A DNA stretch of 64,000 bases from positions 558,001-622,000 of the forward strand of contig NZ_JAERPS020000002.1 in the NCBI RefSeq assembly GCF_016918075.2, written 5' to 3'. The notes under the pieces are model-generated. The model worked only from the letters and a program-made list of their open reading frames with translations. It made no database searches and was not told the DNA's origin. Positions 1-7,479 of the stretch are shown here, in pieces; within the stretch, counting starts at the first letter, position 1; each line of letters opens with the position of its first letter. A program made the translations under genes and the position numbers. This stretch comes from Rheinheimera maricola (GTDB taxonomy: Bacteria > Pseudomonadota > Gammaproteobacteria > Enterobacterales > Alteromonadaceae).

Positions 1-1124
1 TGGCATTAATGGCGCCGACAGAATTATTGGCCGAGCAACACGCCGCTAACTTTGCCCGCTGGTTTACGCCATTGGATATCAGCGTGGCCTGGCTTGGCGG
101 TAAAACCAAAGGTAAAGCCCGGCAAAATGCGCTGGTAGCGATCGCTGATGGCAATGCACAAATGATTATCGGCACCCATGCCTTATTTCAGCAACAAGTT
201 GAATTTAAAGCCTTAACGTTAATTATTATCGACGAACAACATCGCTTTGGCGTACATCAACGTTTAGCGCTACGCGAAAAAGGTGGCATCGCAGGTAAGT
301 ATCCGCACCAGTTGGTGATGACTGCCACGCCGATACCGCGCACCCTGGCCATGACCGCCTACGCTGATTTAGATACGTCAATCATCGACGAGCTGCCGCC
401 CGGCCGCACGCCAGTCACTACCGTGGCGATACCCGATACGCGACGTGACGATATTATCGAGCGGGTGCGCAGTGCGGTAACAGCCGAGCAGCGCCAGGCT
501 TATTGGGTCTGTACCTTAATAGAAGAATCCGAAACCCTGCAATGCCAGGCCGCAGAAGATACCATGCTAAACTTGCAACAAGCCCTGCCCGACTTACGTA
601 TTGGGCTAGTGCATGGCCGGTTAAAAACGGCAGAAAAACAAGCAGTAATGGCGCAGTTTAGCGCTGCCGAGTTGGACCTACTGGTCGCTACCACGGTAAT
701 TGAAGTCGGCGTGGATGTGCCCAATTCCAGTTTAATGATTATTGAAAACCCTGAGCGGCTTGGCTTAGCACAGCTGCACCAGCTGCGCGGTCGCGTCGGA
801 CGCGGTAGTGCTGCCTCGCACTGTGTACTACTTTACCATGCCCCGCTGTCGAAAACCGCCCAGGCACGGCTTGGCGTGTTGCGCGATTCAAACGACGGCT
901 TTGTTATTGCCCAGCGCGATTTGGAAATACGCGGCCCAGGCGAATTGCTCGGCACCCGGCAAACCGGTGTGCTGCAGTTTAAAATTGCTGATTTAAGCCG
1001 CGACGCTGACCTGCTGCCACAAGCCCAGCAAATTGCCACCGCGCTGTGGCAGCAAAACAAAAGCGCCAGCGAGCAGTTAATTAAACGCTGGCTGGCGAAT
1101 AAAGAAATTTACGGTAACGCTTAA
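1..1124 (+). CDS. recG: ATP-dependent DNA helicase RecG, C-terminal part (5' end outside window)
   Basis: RecG is a superfamily 2 helicase that remodels stalled replication forks and Holliday junctions. The open frame runs in from the left edge (codons in frame with base 3), so only about the last 370 of roughly 690 residues are present. Helicase motifs appear in order: the Walker B DEQH in IIDEQHRFG, motif III TATPIPRT, LVHGRL, ATTVIEVGVDVPN, and motif VI HQLRGRVGRG. The N-terminal wedge domain and Walker A lie outside the window. The stop is 9 bp from the stop of a convergent small gene. Family assignment is very secure; nothing unusual is seen. Confidence 0.97.
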   Translation, partial: ALMAPTELLAEQHAANFARWFTPLDISVAWLGGKTKGKARQNALVAIADGNAQMIIGTHALFQQQVEFKALTLIIIDEQHRFGVHQRLALREKGGIAGKYPHQLVMTATPIPRTLAMTAYADLDTSIIDELPPGRTPVTTVAIPDTRRDDIIERVRSAVTAEQRQAYWVCTLIEESETLQCQAAEDTMLNLQQALPDLRIGLVHGRLKTAEKQAVMAQFSAAELDLLVATTVIEVGVDVPNSSLMIIENPERLGLAQLHQLRGRVGRGSAASHCVLLYHAPLSKTAQARLGVLRDSNDGFVIAQRDLEIRGPGELLGTRQTGVLQFKIADLSRDADLLPQAQQIATALWQQNKSASEQLIKRWLANKEIYGNA

Positions 1125-1133
1125 CGCGCTGAG

Positions 1134-1568
1134 TCAGAACTGATAGCCAATTTCTAAGCTGACAGCAGCTTTAGTCTTTTCTTCACCCCAACCAGTGCCG
1201 TCGTCGCGCCGCACGCCGGCCGATAGCCCCCAACGCATTCCTGAATTGGCAAAACCTGCAGGATAATACTGGTAGGTGCCGAGTAAAAAGCCCTTGTTTG
1301 CTGTTATCGCCTCTACCCCGGTTGCCAAACCTATACTGTGCTTACGGGCGTCATCGATGCTGCGCTGCACCCCCACAGCCAAACCTAAGGCACCTGCTGC
1401 AGCGGTAAATTTAATGTCGTCTTGTCGCCATTGGTATTGCGCGCCTACTACGCCACCCGAGGTATAACCATGGCCTACAGACCAGCTACTTTCAGCAGTA
1501 GCAGTAAAGGTTACAAGCATGCCCGCTGCCAATAGCAGCATTTTATTTATTTTTACGAACTTCTTCAT
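1134..1568 (-). CDS. Small exported protein, probable outer-membrane beta-barrel
   Basis: A 144-residue protein starting with a Sec signal peptide (basic start, hydrophobic LLLAAGMLVTF, likely cut after TATA). The rest is rich in Gly and aromatic residues in alternating hydrophobic/polar stretches and ends in GYQF; a terminal Phe is typical of proteins inserted by the BAM complex. This suggests a small barrel of about 6-8 strands. The start is supported by AGGGTG just upstream on the minus strand. The gene stands alone, convergent with recG. No family is recognised; the barrel call rests on pattern only. Confidence 0.7.
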   Translation of the reverse strand: MKKFVKINKMLLLAAGMLVTFTATAESSWSVGHGYTSGGVVGAQYQWRQDDIKFTAAAGALGLAVGVQRSIDDARKHSIGLATGVEAITANKGFLLGTYQYYPAGFANSGMRWGLSAGVRRDDGTGWGEEKTKAAVSLEIGYQF

Positions 1569-1720
1569 AACACCCTGTCTATTATATTACTTAAAGTGCT
1601 ACACAATAATTCGTACCCAAAAAAATGCAAATGTTTTATCGCTTTAAGCTATTAATGGCGACTGTCTAATCTACAACGCCTGCAGTACACTGGTTTTAGT
1701 TGATTTGTCCGGAGTAATTT

Positions 1721-2506
1721 ATGTCAGTGCTTAGCCCTTATCAGTTACGTCAGCAGTGTCGCAGTGGCGCTTTTAGTGGCAATACCTCGGGGTTTGCACC
1801 GGGCTTTGTGCAGGCCAATATGGTGATATTACCCAAACAATACGCCGCCGATTTTCTGCAGTTTTGCCACTTTAACCCCAAGCCCTGCCCGTTGCTGGGT
1901 ATGGCTGCAACACCTGGCGCCTTTACTATGCCGTCGTTAGCCAAAGATCTGGATATACGCAGCGATTTACCCAAATACCGTGTATTTCAAGACGGCCAAC
2001 TGATGGCTGAGCCTACTGATGTGCGTGATATTTGGCGTGGTGATTTGGTCACCTTTTTAATCGGCTGCTCGTTCTCCTTTGAAGAGTCTTTGTTGGCCGA
2101 CGGCCTGGAAATCCGTAATATCAGCGAAAAGGTTAATGTGCCGATGTACCGCACTAATATCGCCTGCACGCCAGCGGGGGTATTTCATGGCGCTATGGTG
2201 GTGAGTATGCGGCCGATGAAACCCGCAGACGCCATCCGCGCTATTCAGATTTGCTCGCGTTTTGTGCAGGTGCACGGCGCGCCGGTGCATTTTGGCGATC
2301 CGGCCGCGATTGGCATTAATGATATCAACAAACCGGATTTCGGTGATGCGGTAAGTATAAAACCGGGCGAAGTACCGGTGTTCTGGGCCTGCGGTGTGAC
2401 ACCTCAGGTTGCAATAGCCAATGCGAAAGTAGATTTTTGCATAACCCACAGCCCGGGCCATATGCTGGTAACTGATTTAGCTAACAGCAAGTTGTCGGTG
2501 CTATAA
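1721..2506 (+). CDS. DUF1445/YcsI-family protein, D-glutamate-cyclase-like putative hydro-lyase
   Basis: A 261-residue protein matching the DUF1445 (UPF0317, YcsI) family in length and conserved blocks, such as [15 protein letters not shown] near the start, [13 protein letters not shown] around residue 110, and the final [11 protein letters not shown]. Members are annotated as hydro-lyases, and the same domain forms the N-terminal half of the mammalian mitochondrial D-glutamate cyclase, which interconverts D-glutamate and 5-oxo-D-proline. A suitable RBS (CCGGAG) precedes the ATG. A LysR gene follows after 5 bp. A DUF4392 protein, the other half of the mammalian enzyme, is encoded separately at 35.5 kb. 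Substrate here is not proven. Confidence 0.85.
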   Translation: MSVLSPYQLRQQCRSGAFSGNTSGFAPGFVQANMVILPKQYAADFLQFCHFNPKPCPLLGMAATPGAFTMPSLAKDLDIRSDLPKYRVFQDGQLMAEPTDVRDIWRGDLVTFLIGCSFSFEESLLADGLEIRNISEKVNVPMYRTNIACTPAGVFHGAMVVSMRPMKPADAIRAIQICSRFVQVHGAPVHFGDPAAIGINDINKPDFGDAVSIKPGEVPVFWACGVTPQVAIANAKVDFCITHSPGHMLVTDLANSKLSVL

Positions 2507-2511
2507 ACAGC

Positions 2512-3408
2512 ATGATTGAAAAAATTCACCTGAGTATTTTGCGCGAGATAGACCGCCAGGGCTCGCTCACTGCAGCCGCAAGCCGCTTAAACCTGACGCA
2601 GTCTGCACTTAGCCACAGCATTAAAAAATTGGAGCTACAAACCGGCACCAGTCTGTGGTTAAAAGACGGCCGGCAAATCCGACTGACCGAAGCCGGCAGT
2701 TACCTGCTAGAGCAAGCCAACCGACTGCTGCCGCAGTTTGACCGCATCGATGACACCCTACGCCAGTTTGCCAATAACGAAATAGGCAGCCTGCGGGTAG
2801 GAATGGAATGCCACCCTTGTTATCAGTGGCTGCTAAAGGTAGTGCAACCGTTTTTAGCGCAATCGCCCGGGGTAGATATCGACGTAAAACAACGCTTTCA
2901 GTTTGGCGGCATGGCGGCGCTGTTTAATTACGATATTGATTTACTAATAACGCCAGACCCGATCCAAAAAGAGCGTATGGTGTTTGAGCCGGTGTTTCCG
3001 TATGAACTGGTGCTGGTGGTGAGCCAACACTGCAAACTCAATGGCTTAACAGAGGTGACACCGGCGCAGCTTACCGACCAGGTACTGTTAACTTACCCGG
3101 TAGAAACCGCCCGGCTGGATATTTTTCAGCAGTTTTTATTACCGGCGCAGTGCATGCCCAAACTACATAAAACACTGGAAGCCACCGACATTATACTGCA
3201 AATGGTGGCGGCCAACCGCGGCGTGACGGCAATGCCTAAATGGCTGGCGTTGGAATATGCGAACAGCCTGCCAATAGACATTATTCGCCTTGGCGATAGC
3301 GGTATTCATAAACATATTTATGTCGGTTACCGTAAGCAGGAAAAGCTGAACAATCATATTCAAAGTTTTATTGCGCTGGCTAAAAATAGCGGCACTGCAC
3401 TGCGCTGA
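2512..3408 (+). CDS. LysR-family transcriptional regulator
   Basis: A 298-residue LysR-type regulator. The N-terminal winged HTH (about residues 3-62) contains the classic ILREIDRQGSLTAAASRLN and QSALSHSIKKLE segments, followed by a type 2 periplasmic-binding-like effector domain (about 90-295). It starts 5 bp after the DUF1445 gene and in the same direction, so the two are probably co-transcribed; the ATG has little RBS of its own, consistent with translational coupling. It probably controls the DUF1445 gene or related D-amino-acid functions (inference). A strong hairpin terminator follows. Confidence 0.93.
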   Translation: MIEKIHLSILREIDRQGSLTAAASRLNLTQSALSHSIKKLELQTGTSLWLKDGRQIRLTEAGSYLLEQANRLLPQFDRIDDTLRQFANNEIGSLRVGMECHPCYQWLLKVVQPFLAQSPGVDIDVKQRFQFGGMAALFNYDIDLLITPDPIQKERMVFEPVFPYELVLVVSQHCKLNGLTEVTPAQLTDQVLLTYPVETARLDIFQQFLLPAQCMPKLHKTLEATDIILQMVAANRGVTAMPKWLALEYANSLPIDIIRLGDSGIHKHIYVGYRKQEKLNNHIQSFIALAKNSGTALR

Positions 3409-3425
3409 CGCAGCAGTATTGCTAT

Positions 3426-3465
3426 GGGCAAAACCGGGCAAAATCATCCCGGCCCGGTTTTGCCC
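3426..3465 (+). terminator. Strong hairpin terminator after the DUF1445-LysR pair
   Basis: Perfect 14-bp arms (3426-3439 and 3452-3465, starting GGGCAAAACCGGGC) with a 12-nt loop, followed by a broken T-rich stretch TGTTGTTTGATT. It lies 17 bp after the LysR stop, where a transcript end is expected. Confidence 0.75.
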
Positions 3466-3583
3466 TGTTGTTTGATTGGCTTCAAGTCCCGCCGTGGTTA
3501 AGTTGAATTCAGCCCTCACCCATCGTCGCTAGCGATGCGGCTAAACGGGCGTGAACTTATCGACCTAACCGAAGGACATTGAT

Positions 3584-4096
3584 ATGAAAAAGCTTATTTT
3601 ATCCACGCTGGCTGCTAGTGCGTTATTATCTTTATCGGTGCAAGCGGTGCCCTGGTGCCATCGCGGCACTATTGTGCAGATAGCTGATGTCAACTGGAGC
3701 GAAGCGCAGATCCTGGCAAACTTCTTTGGCGCGGTGCCAGGTAGCGTGCTGGATGCTGAAGTGTATAAAACTTCGCATGCGACCAACAATTATGCGTCAA
3801 CTTTTGCTGGCGGTGGCGGTGGTTTTGGCGGCTACTCAGTACCAGGCTCGGGCACTGTGCGGGTAACGCACTATGCGCCTTATACGCTGACCAATATGGT
3901 GGGGCCCGGGTATTACTTCACCAGTCAGGGCGTGAAATTTAAGCTACACAAATGTTACACCATTCCCCCTATGGTAGAGGTGCGTGAGCTGGAAATGGTT
4001 GAATCGCCAGAATCTGGTATTGGCTTTAAGCCGTTACGGGGTGTGGAAGCGATTAAAGAATATTGGCAGATCACTGACCCGGACAACGTCAAGTAA
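3584..4096 (+). CDS. Exported hypothetical protein with Gly-rich segment
   Basis: A 170-residue protein with a clear Sec signal peptide (MKKLILSTLAASALLSLSVQA, cut before VPWC). The mature part starts with WCHRGTI, contains a glycine-rich patch around residue 80 (AGGGGGFGGYS), and has a second cysteine near residue 125. The start is supported by GAAGGAC 8 bp upstream. No known domain is recognised. The protein at 6372-6821 also starts its mature part with a W-C-x-R-G-x-x-T/I-like signature, hinting at a distantly related family of periplasmic proteins. A hairpin follows the stop. Confidence 0.75.
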   Translation: MKKLILSTLAASALLSLSVQAVPWCHRGTIVQIADVNWSEAQILANFFGAVPGSVLDAEVYKTSHATNNYASTFAGGGGGFGGYSVPGSGTVRVTHYAPYTLTNMVGPGYYFTSQGVKFKLHKCYTIPPMVEVRELEMVESPESGIGFKPLRGVEAIKEYWQITDPDNVK

Positions 4097-4109
4097 GTAA
4101 GATATGCTG

Positions 4110-4139
4110 CGCCATGTTTGCCACAGCGCAAACATGGCG
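4110..4139 (+). terminator. Hairpin, probable terminator
   Basis: Twelve-base perfect arms (CGCCATGTTTGC at 4110-4121 and its complement at 4128-4139) with a 6-nt loop, 13 bp after the preceding stop. The following T-run is poor (ATTTAG), so termination efficiency is uncertain. Confidence 0.6.
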
Positions 4140-4220
4140 ATTTAGCACTACCCGCCAGCAACTTGAATTAATAAAATGTTAAGTGTAGTGTGACGCCATT
4201 GTCCTTTGCAGTTGCTATTG

Positions 4221-6335
4221 ATGCTTAACGTTATGCAGGCAACTTTGCCTTATTGTTTCCTCTACCTGATATCGTTACTGTTTTACATTCCGGCTTACGC
4301 TCAAAGCAGCCAAGCTCAATGCTACACCCGGCTGCAGGATACACAGCAGCAAATTGAACAATGCCGCGCGCTGTTGCGATGGCCAGCTGGCAATACAGCG
4401 GAAATAACCAGCGAGCAACAGGCCGACACGGCACTGAAGCTGGCCGAACTCTACACTAGCAGCGGTCACTTCGAACAAGCGAGCCAGGTACTAACTGCTC
4501 TACAATACCGCGATAATGTGTTGTCAGCAGAGCAGAAAATTCAACTGCTGCGCCGTCAGGGCATTTTATCGTATCGTCAGGGGCAACGACCACAAGCACT
4601 GCGTTTGTTTAGCCAAGCGGTGCTGGCGGCTCGTATTAACGATAATCCTTTGCTGCTGGCGATGACATTATCGGATACAGGCACTGCTTATCTGGCCATG
4701 ACACAATACGCCGAGGCAATAGATCATTATCGTGAAAGCCTCGCGCTAAAAGAGCAGCATCAGGCGTCGGCATCCAGCCAGGCCGTTACGCTTAACAATA
4801 TAGGCACTGTGTTTCGCAAACTGGCTGACTGGACACAAGCCGAGCATTATCTTAGCCGGGCCATTCAGTTTTATCAGCAAGACAATAACAACAATCAGGC
4901 CAGCCATTCGCAAGAAGAGCTTAGCCTGGTATTCCTGCAACAAGGCGACAATGCTAAAGCTATTGCCATGTTGCAACAAGCACTGGCCTATTTTCAAACT
5001 ACCGCAAACCAACATGCCGAGCTGCGGGTAACGTTGTTGCTGGCAGATGCGGCATTGAACCACCCTGATATTGCAGCCGCTGCCCGTTGGCTAAAACAGG
5101 CAGAGCAACTGGAACTGCAACTTGGGCCATCCGACCAATCCGTTATGTTAAAACTACAACTGGGTAGATTGTTACAACAGCAAGGACACTATCAGCAGGC
5201 CGAAGCGATATTAAACCAAGGCCAACAACTGGCGACTTCACAACAGGCCACCGAAACCCATCTGCAGTTACTTCGAGCCTTGGTTGACAATGCTGTCACA
5301 TTCAAACAATGGCATAGCGCACTACAATACCAACAACAACTGACCCGGGCTCAACTGACACAGCATCAGGATAACTTTGCCGAAGCACTGGCACAGCAGC
5401 GCAGCCAACTGGAATATGAACAACAGCAAAAAGCTATTGGCCTGCTAAGTAAAGATAATGAAATTAAAGCGCTACAAATAAGCGTGCAACGCAACCAATT
5501 GTTCATGCTGCTTAGCGCGGGCAGTCTGCTGCTATTGCTATTGACGTTGCTGTGGTATTGGCAACAACGTAAGCGGCAGCGGGCGCGACAACGACTCGAA
5601 GCTGAACTTGCCTGGCATGCTCGCCAATTTGCCGACCTTGGTGCCAGCCACAGCTCGCTTAAAGCTGCTTTTGGTCAACTTAAGCTGGCTATAATGATTT
5701 TCAACAATAAACAGCAGCTAATCTTCATCAACGACGCTTGCTGCCATCTGTTTGCTCTGCCCACTTCGGCGTTTTCCAGCTTGCTACTGAGCCACTTTAT
5801 TTCACCACAAAATGACCGATTCTGGCAGCTGTGGAATAACGATGAACCGGTAGAACATGAATTTCTAAGACAACAATGTTTGCAATTGGGGCAACAGCAG
5901 TACCAATTGGATTTTAGCGTGAGCATGCTGGCACGCGAAGAGCCACTCACCCTTCTGGTATTATCAGCCGCATCACAGGCAACCGGTTTATCTTATGCAG
6001 CGTTAATGCCACAGGCCAGCTTTTCACAAATGCTGGTTGATTTACTGCTAAGCAGCCTGACAGCCTGGGAAGAGAGTACCAACAGCAGCCGTATTGAACT
6101 GGCAGAACAAAGCGGTATCTGGCGGGTTTCTATAGATGATGGCAGGATAAGAACCCGCTCGCTGGACCGCTATTTATCTGTTAAAACCCTACCGAAACAT
6201 CCGCGCTGGCGTGAAGTGCTGCGCACAGCTCACTTTGTCTTGGCGCAGTGCCCCCTGCCCACCGCAACCCAGCAACAGTTGGTTAGTAAGCTGGACGGGG
6301 TCACCGCTTATATCAGAGCGCAGTCTTTGCTGTAG
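4221..6335 (+). CDS. TPR-repeat membrane sensor with cytoplasmic PAS-like domain and unknown C-terminal domain
   Basis: About 700 residues. A hydrophobic signal sequence ends near AYAQ, then a long periplasmic region carries tandem TPR-like helices (for example A-x-x-Y-x-E-A-I-x-x-Y-x-x-A-L and its relatives, about residues 50-370), an acidic/Gln-rich coiled coil (380-430), one transmembrane segment (about 435-455, LFMLLSAGSLLLLLLTLLW), a basic linker, and a PAS-like region (LAIMIFNNKQQLIFIN, about 490-600). The last 100 residues are unrecognised, with a basic stretch around RTRSLDRYLSVKTLPKHPRW. No kinase, GGDEF or HTH motif is visible. The start is uncertain: ATG 4221, ATG 4233 or an upstream TTG 4206. 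Likely a sensory protein; output unknown. Confidence 0.75.
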   Translation: MLNVMQATLPYCFLYLISLLFYIPAYAQSSQAQCYTRLQDTQQQIEQCRALLRWPAGNTAEITSEQQADTALKLAELYTSSGHFEQASQVLTALQYRDNVLSAEQKIQLLRRQGILSYRQGQRPQALRLFSQAVLAARINDNPLLLAMTLSDTGTAYLAMTQYAEAIDHYRESLALKEQHQASASSQAVTLNNIGTVFRKLADWTQAEHYLSRAIQFYQQDNNNNQASHSQEELSLVFLQQGDNAKAIAMLQQALAYFQTTANQHAELRVTLLLADAALNHPDIAAAARWLKQAEQLELQLGPSDQSVMLKLQLGRLLQQQGHYQQAEAILNQGQQLATSQQATETHLQLLRALVDNAVTFKQWHSALQYQQQLTRAQLTQHQDNFAEALAQQRSQLEYEQQQKAIGLLSKDNEIKALQISVQRNQLFMLLSAGSLLLLLLTLLWYWQQRKRQRARQRLEAELAWHARQFADLGASHSSLKAAFGQLKLAIMIFNNKQQLIFINDACCHLFALPTSAFSSLLLSHFISPQNDRFWQLWNNDEPVEHEFLRQQCLQLGQQQYQLDFSVSMLAREEPLTLLVLSAASQATGLSYAALMPQASFSQMLVDLLLSSLTAWEESTNSSRIELAEQSGIWRVSIDDGRIRTRSLDRYLSVKTLPKHPRWREVLRTAHFVLAQCPLPTATQQQLVSKLDGVTAYIRAQSLL

Positions 6336-6371
6336 CCCGGCTTATTATTCACTCTATTTTTGTGCACTTTG

Positions 6372-6821
6372 TTATCGCAAGGCCTGCTTAGCATCGGGCA
6401 TCCGGCAATAGCCACAAGAAAATTGGATGCCCTGCGTCAACTGGTACAGGCTATGGTGCTCACTTTCACTATTTTTAAACACGCCTGGGCCATGGAATAT
6501 CGGCCGCACGGTGCCATCATAGCCCTGCTCTGCATAAGCCAGTTCCTGCTCACTGAACGCCCGGCACAAACCTTCAGCCGCGCGTAGGGCAATAGTATAA
6601 TCGTCATCGTCAAAATGGCCGCAGCTTTTCAACTGCCCACATACCAGGCCAGAGTCGCCCTTAAATTGGAGCAATAACGGCTGTTTCAGCGAAAACTCTC
6701 CCAACACAGTGATAGTACCGCCACGGCACCAGCCCGACTCCAGCGCCTCCTCATGTGCTAACGCAGAGCAGCCGGTAATAATCCCCACAGCGGCCAACAT
6801 TAATTTTGCTTTAGCGTGCAT
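6372..6821 (-). CDS. Cys-rich exported hypothetical protein
   Basis: A 149-residue protein. The chosen ATG at 6821 has GAGGG 7 nt upstream and gives a signal peptide (MHAKAKLMLAAVGIITGCSALA) containing an ITGCS segment that could be a lipobox; a longer frame upstream lacks these features. The mature region has at least six cysteines (WCRGG, LVCG, KSCG, GLCR, FSCGYC), suggesting disulfides or metal binding in the periplasm. It is convergent with the TPR sensor gene, 36 bp apart. The family is not recognised; the W-C-R-G start recalls the exported protein at 3584. Confidence 0.7.
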   Translation of the reverse strand: MHAKAKLMLAAVGIITGCSALAHEEALESGWCRGGTITVLGEFSLKQPLLLQFKGDSGLVCGQLKSCGHFDDDDYTIALRAAEGLCRAFSEQELAYAEQGYDGTVRPIFHGPGVFKNSESEHHSLYQLTQGIQFSCGYCRMPDAKQALR

Positions 6822-6964
6822 AAACTTACCCTCGCATTTCAGTTGTTGTTTCAATAGCCACTTTATCTGCAAGCAAGTCCAAACACAGCTAAAGTTGCGG
6901 GCAAAATCGGGCAAATAATAATTAACTTATTGATAAGAAAAGGAAAAGAAACAATACTCTAACA

Positions 6965-7301
6965 CCAAATTGGCTGCGCTATAAAGCAAACCGACCGGCA
7001 TAACATGCAAGCCGTTTTGGCGTAAGCGATAAAAAATACTTGCCATCCAACTGCTCTGACTGCGCCCAGTGGCTGGGGGAGCACGTCTATTTCAGAGCAG
7101 ACACCACAGCACTTCGCCCTATCCCATAGCCTGAACCGATAGTTTCTCATTTTTCGCTGCCACTGAACGGTAGTAAGTTGCTACAGGCTGAGTAATATCA
7201 GCCTGTGCTCACTGGCTTGAACACTCCCGTTCTGCGGCCAGATTTTAACTTACCTCCTGGTATTATGTTTACCGCAGGGCGCTTGGCGCCCTGTCTTTTT
7301 T
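6965..7301 (+). ncRNA. Candidate structured non-coding RNA ending in a strong terminator
   Basis: The 658-bp gap between the divergent genes at 6821 and 7480 has no convincing protein gene but several perfect stems. CTGCTCTGA 7051-7059 pairs with 7092-7100, enclosing CCCAG-TGG-CTGGG (7065-7077). GAACGG near 7165 pairs with CCGTTC near 7227, enclosing ACAGGCTGA/TCAGCCTGT (7183-7191/7198-7206). The stretch closes with an intrinsic terminator on the plus strand. A possible promoter is TTGATA 6930-6935, a 17-bp spacer, then AATACT. A terminator with no upstream gene on the same strand is the main argument. The 5' end is a guess; an untranslated leader of the gene at 7480 is the alternative. Confidence 0.35.
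7275..7301 (+). terminator. Intrinsic terminator without an upstream protein gene
   Basis: CAGGGCGC (7275-7282), loop TTG, GCGCCCTG (7286-7293), then TCTTTTTT. This is a textbook Rho-independent terminator on the plus strand, 179 bp upstream of the next start. It ends either a non-coding RNA or an attenuated leader. Confidence 0.85.
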
Positions 7302-7479
7302 GCAACACCGTTCACACAAATGAAACAACTCATCGTATTAACCTATGCTAACCATTTTCCCAATGCCAACGCGAGTTTTTATAGTCTGCATATGGCTCCG
7401 CTGTACCGTGCCATCGCCACTACATGGAGTAGTGAGATAACACAACGGATAACAATGAAAATAACAGTTGGAGAGAACG

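Noticed and set aside
7100-7240. Possible 6S RNA, because CCTGAACCGATAGTTT resembles the CCTGAGCCGATATTT segment of enterobacterial 6S RNA.
   Set aside because: The long closing stem between the two ends is not evident, the usual zapA/ygfA neighbours are absent, and the match is short. Kept only as an unnamed structured RNA candidate.
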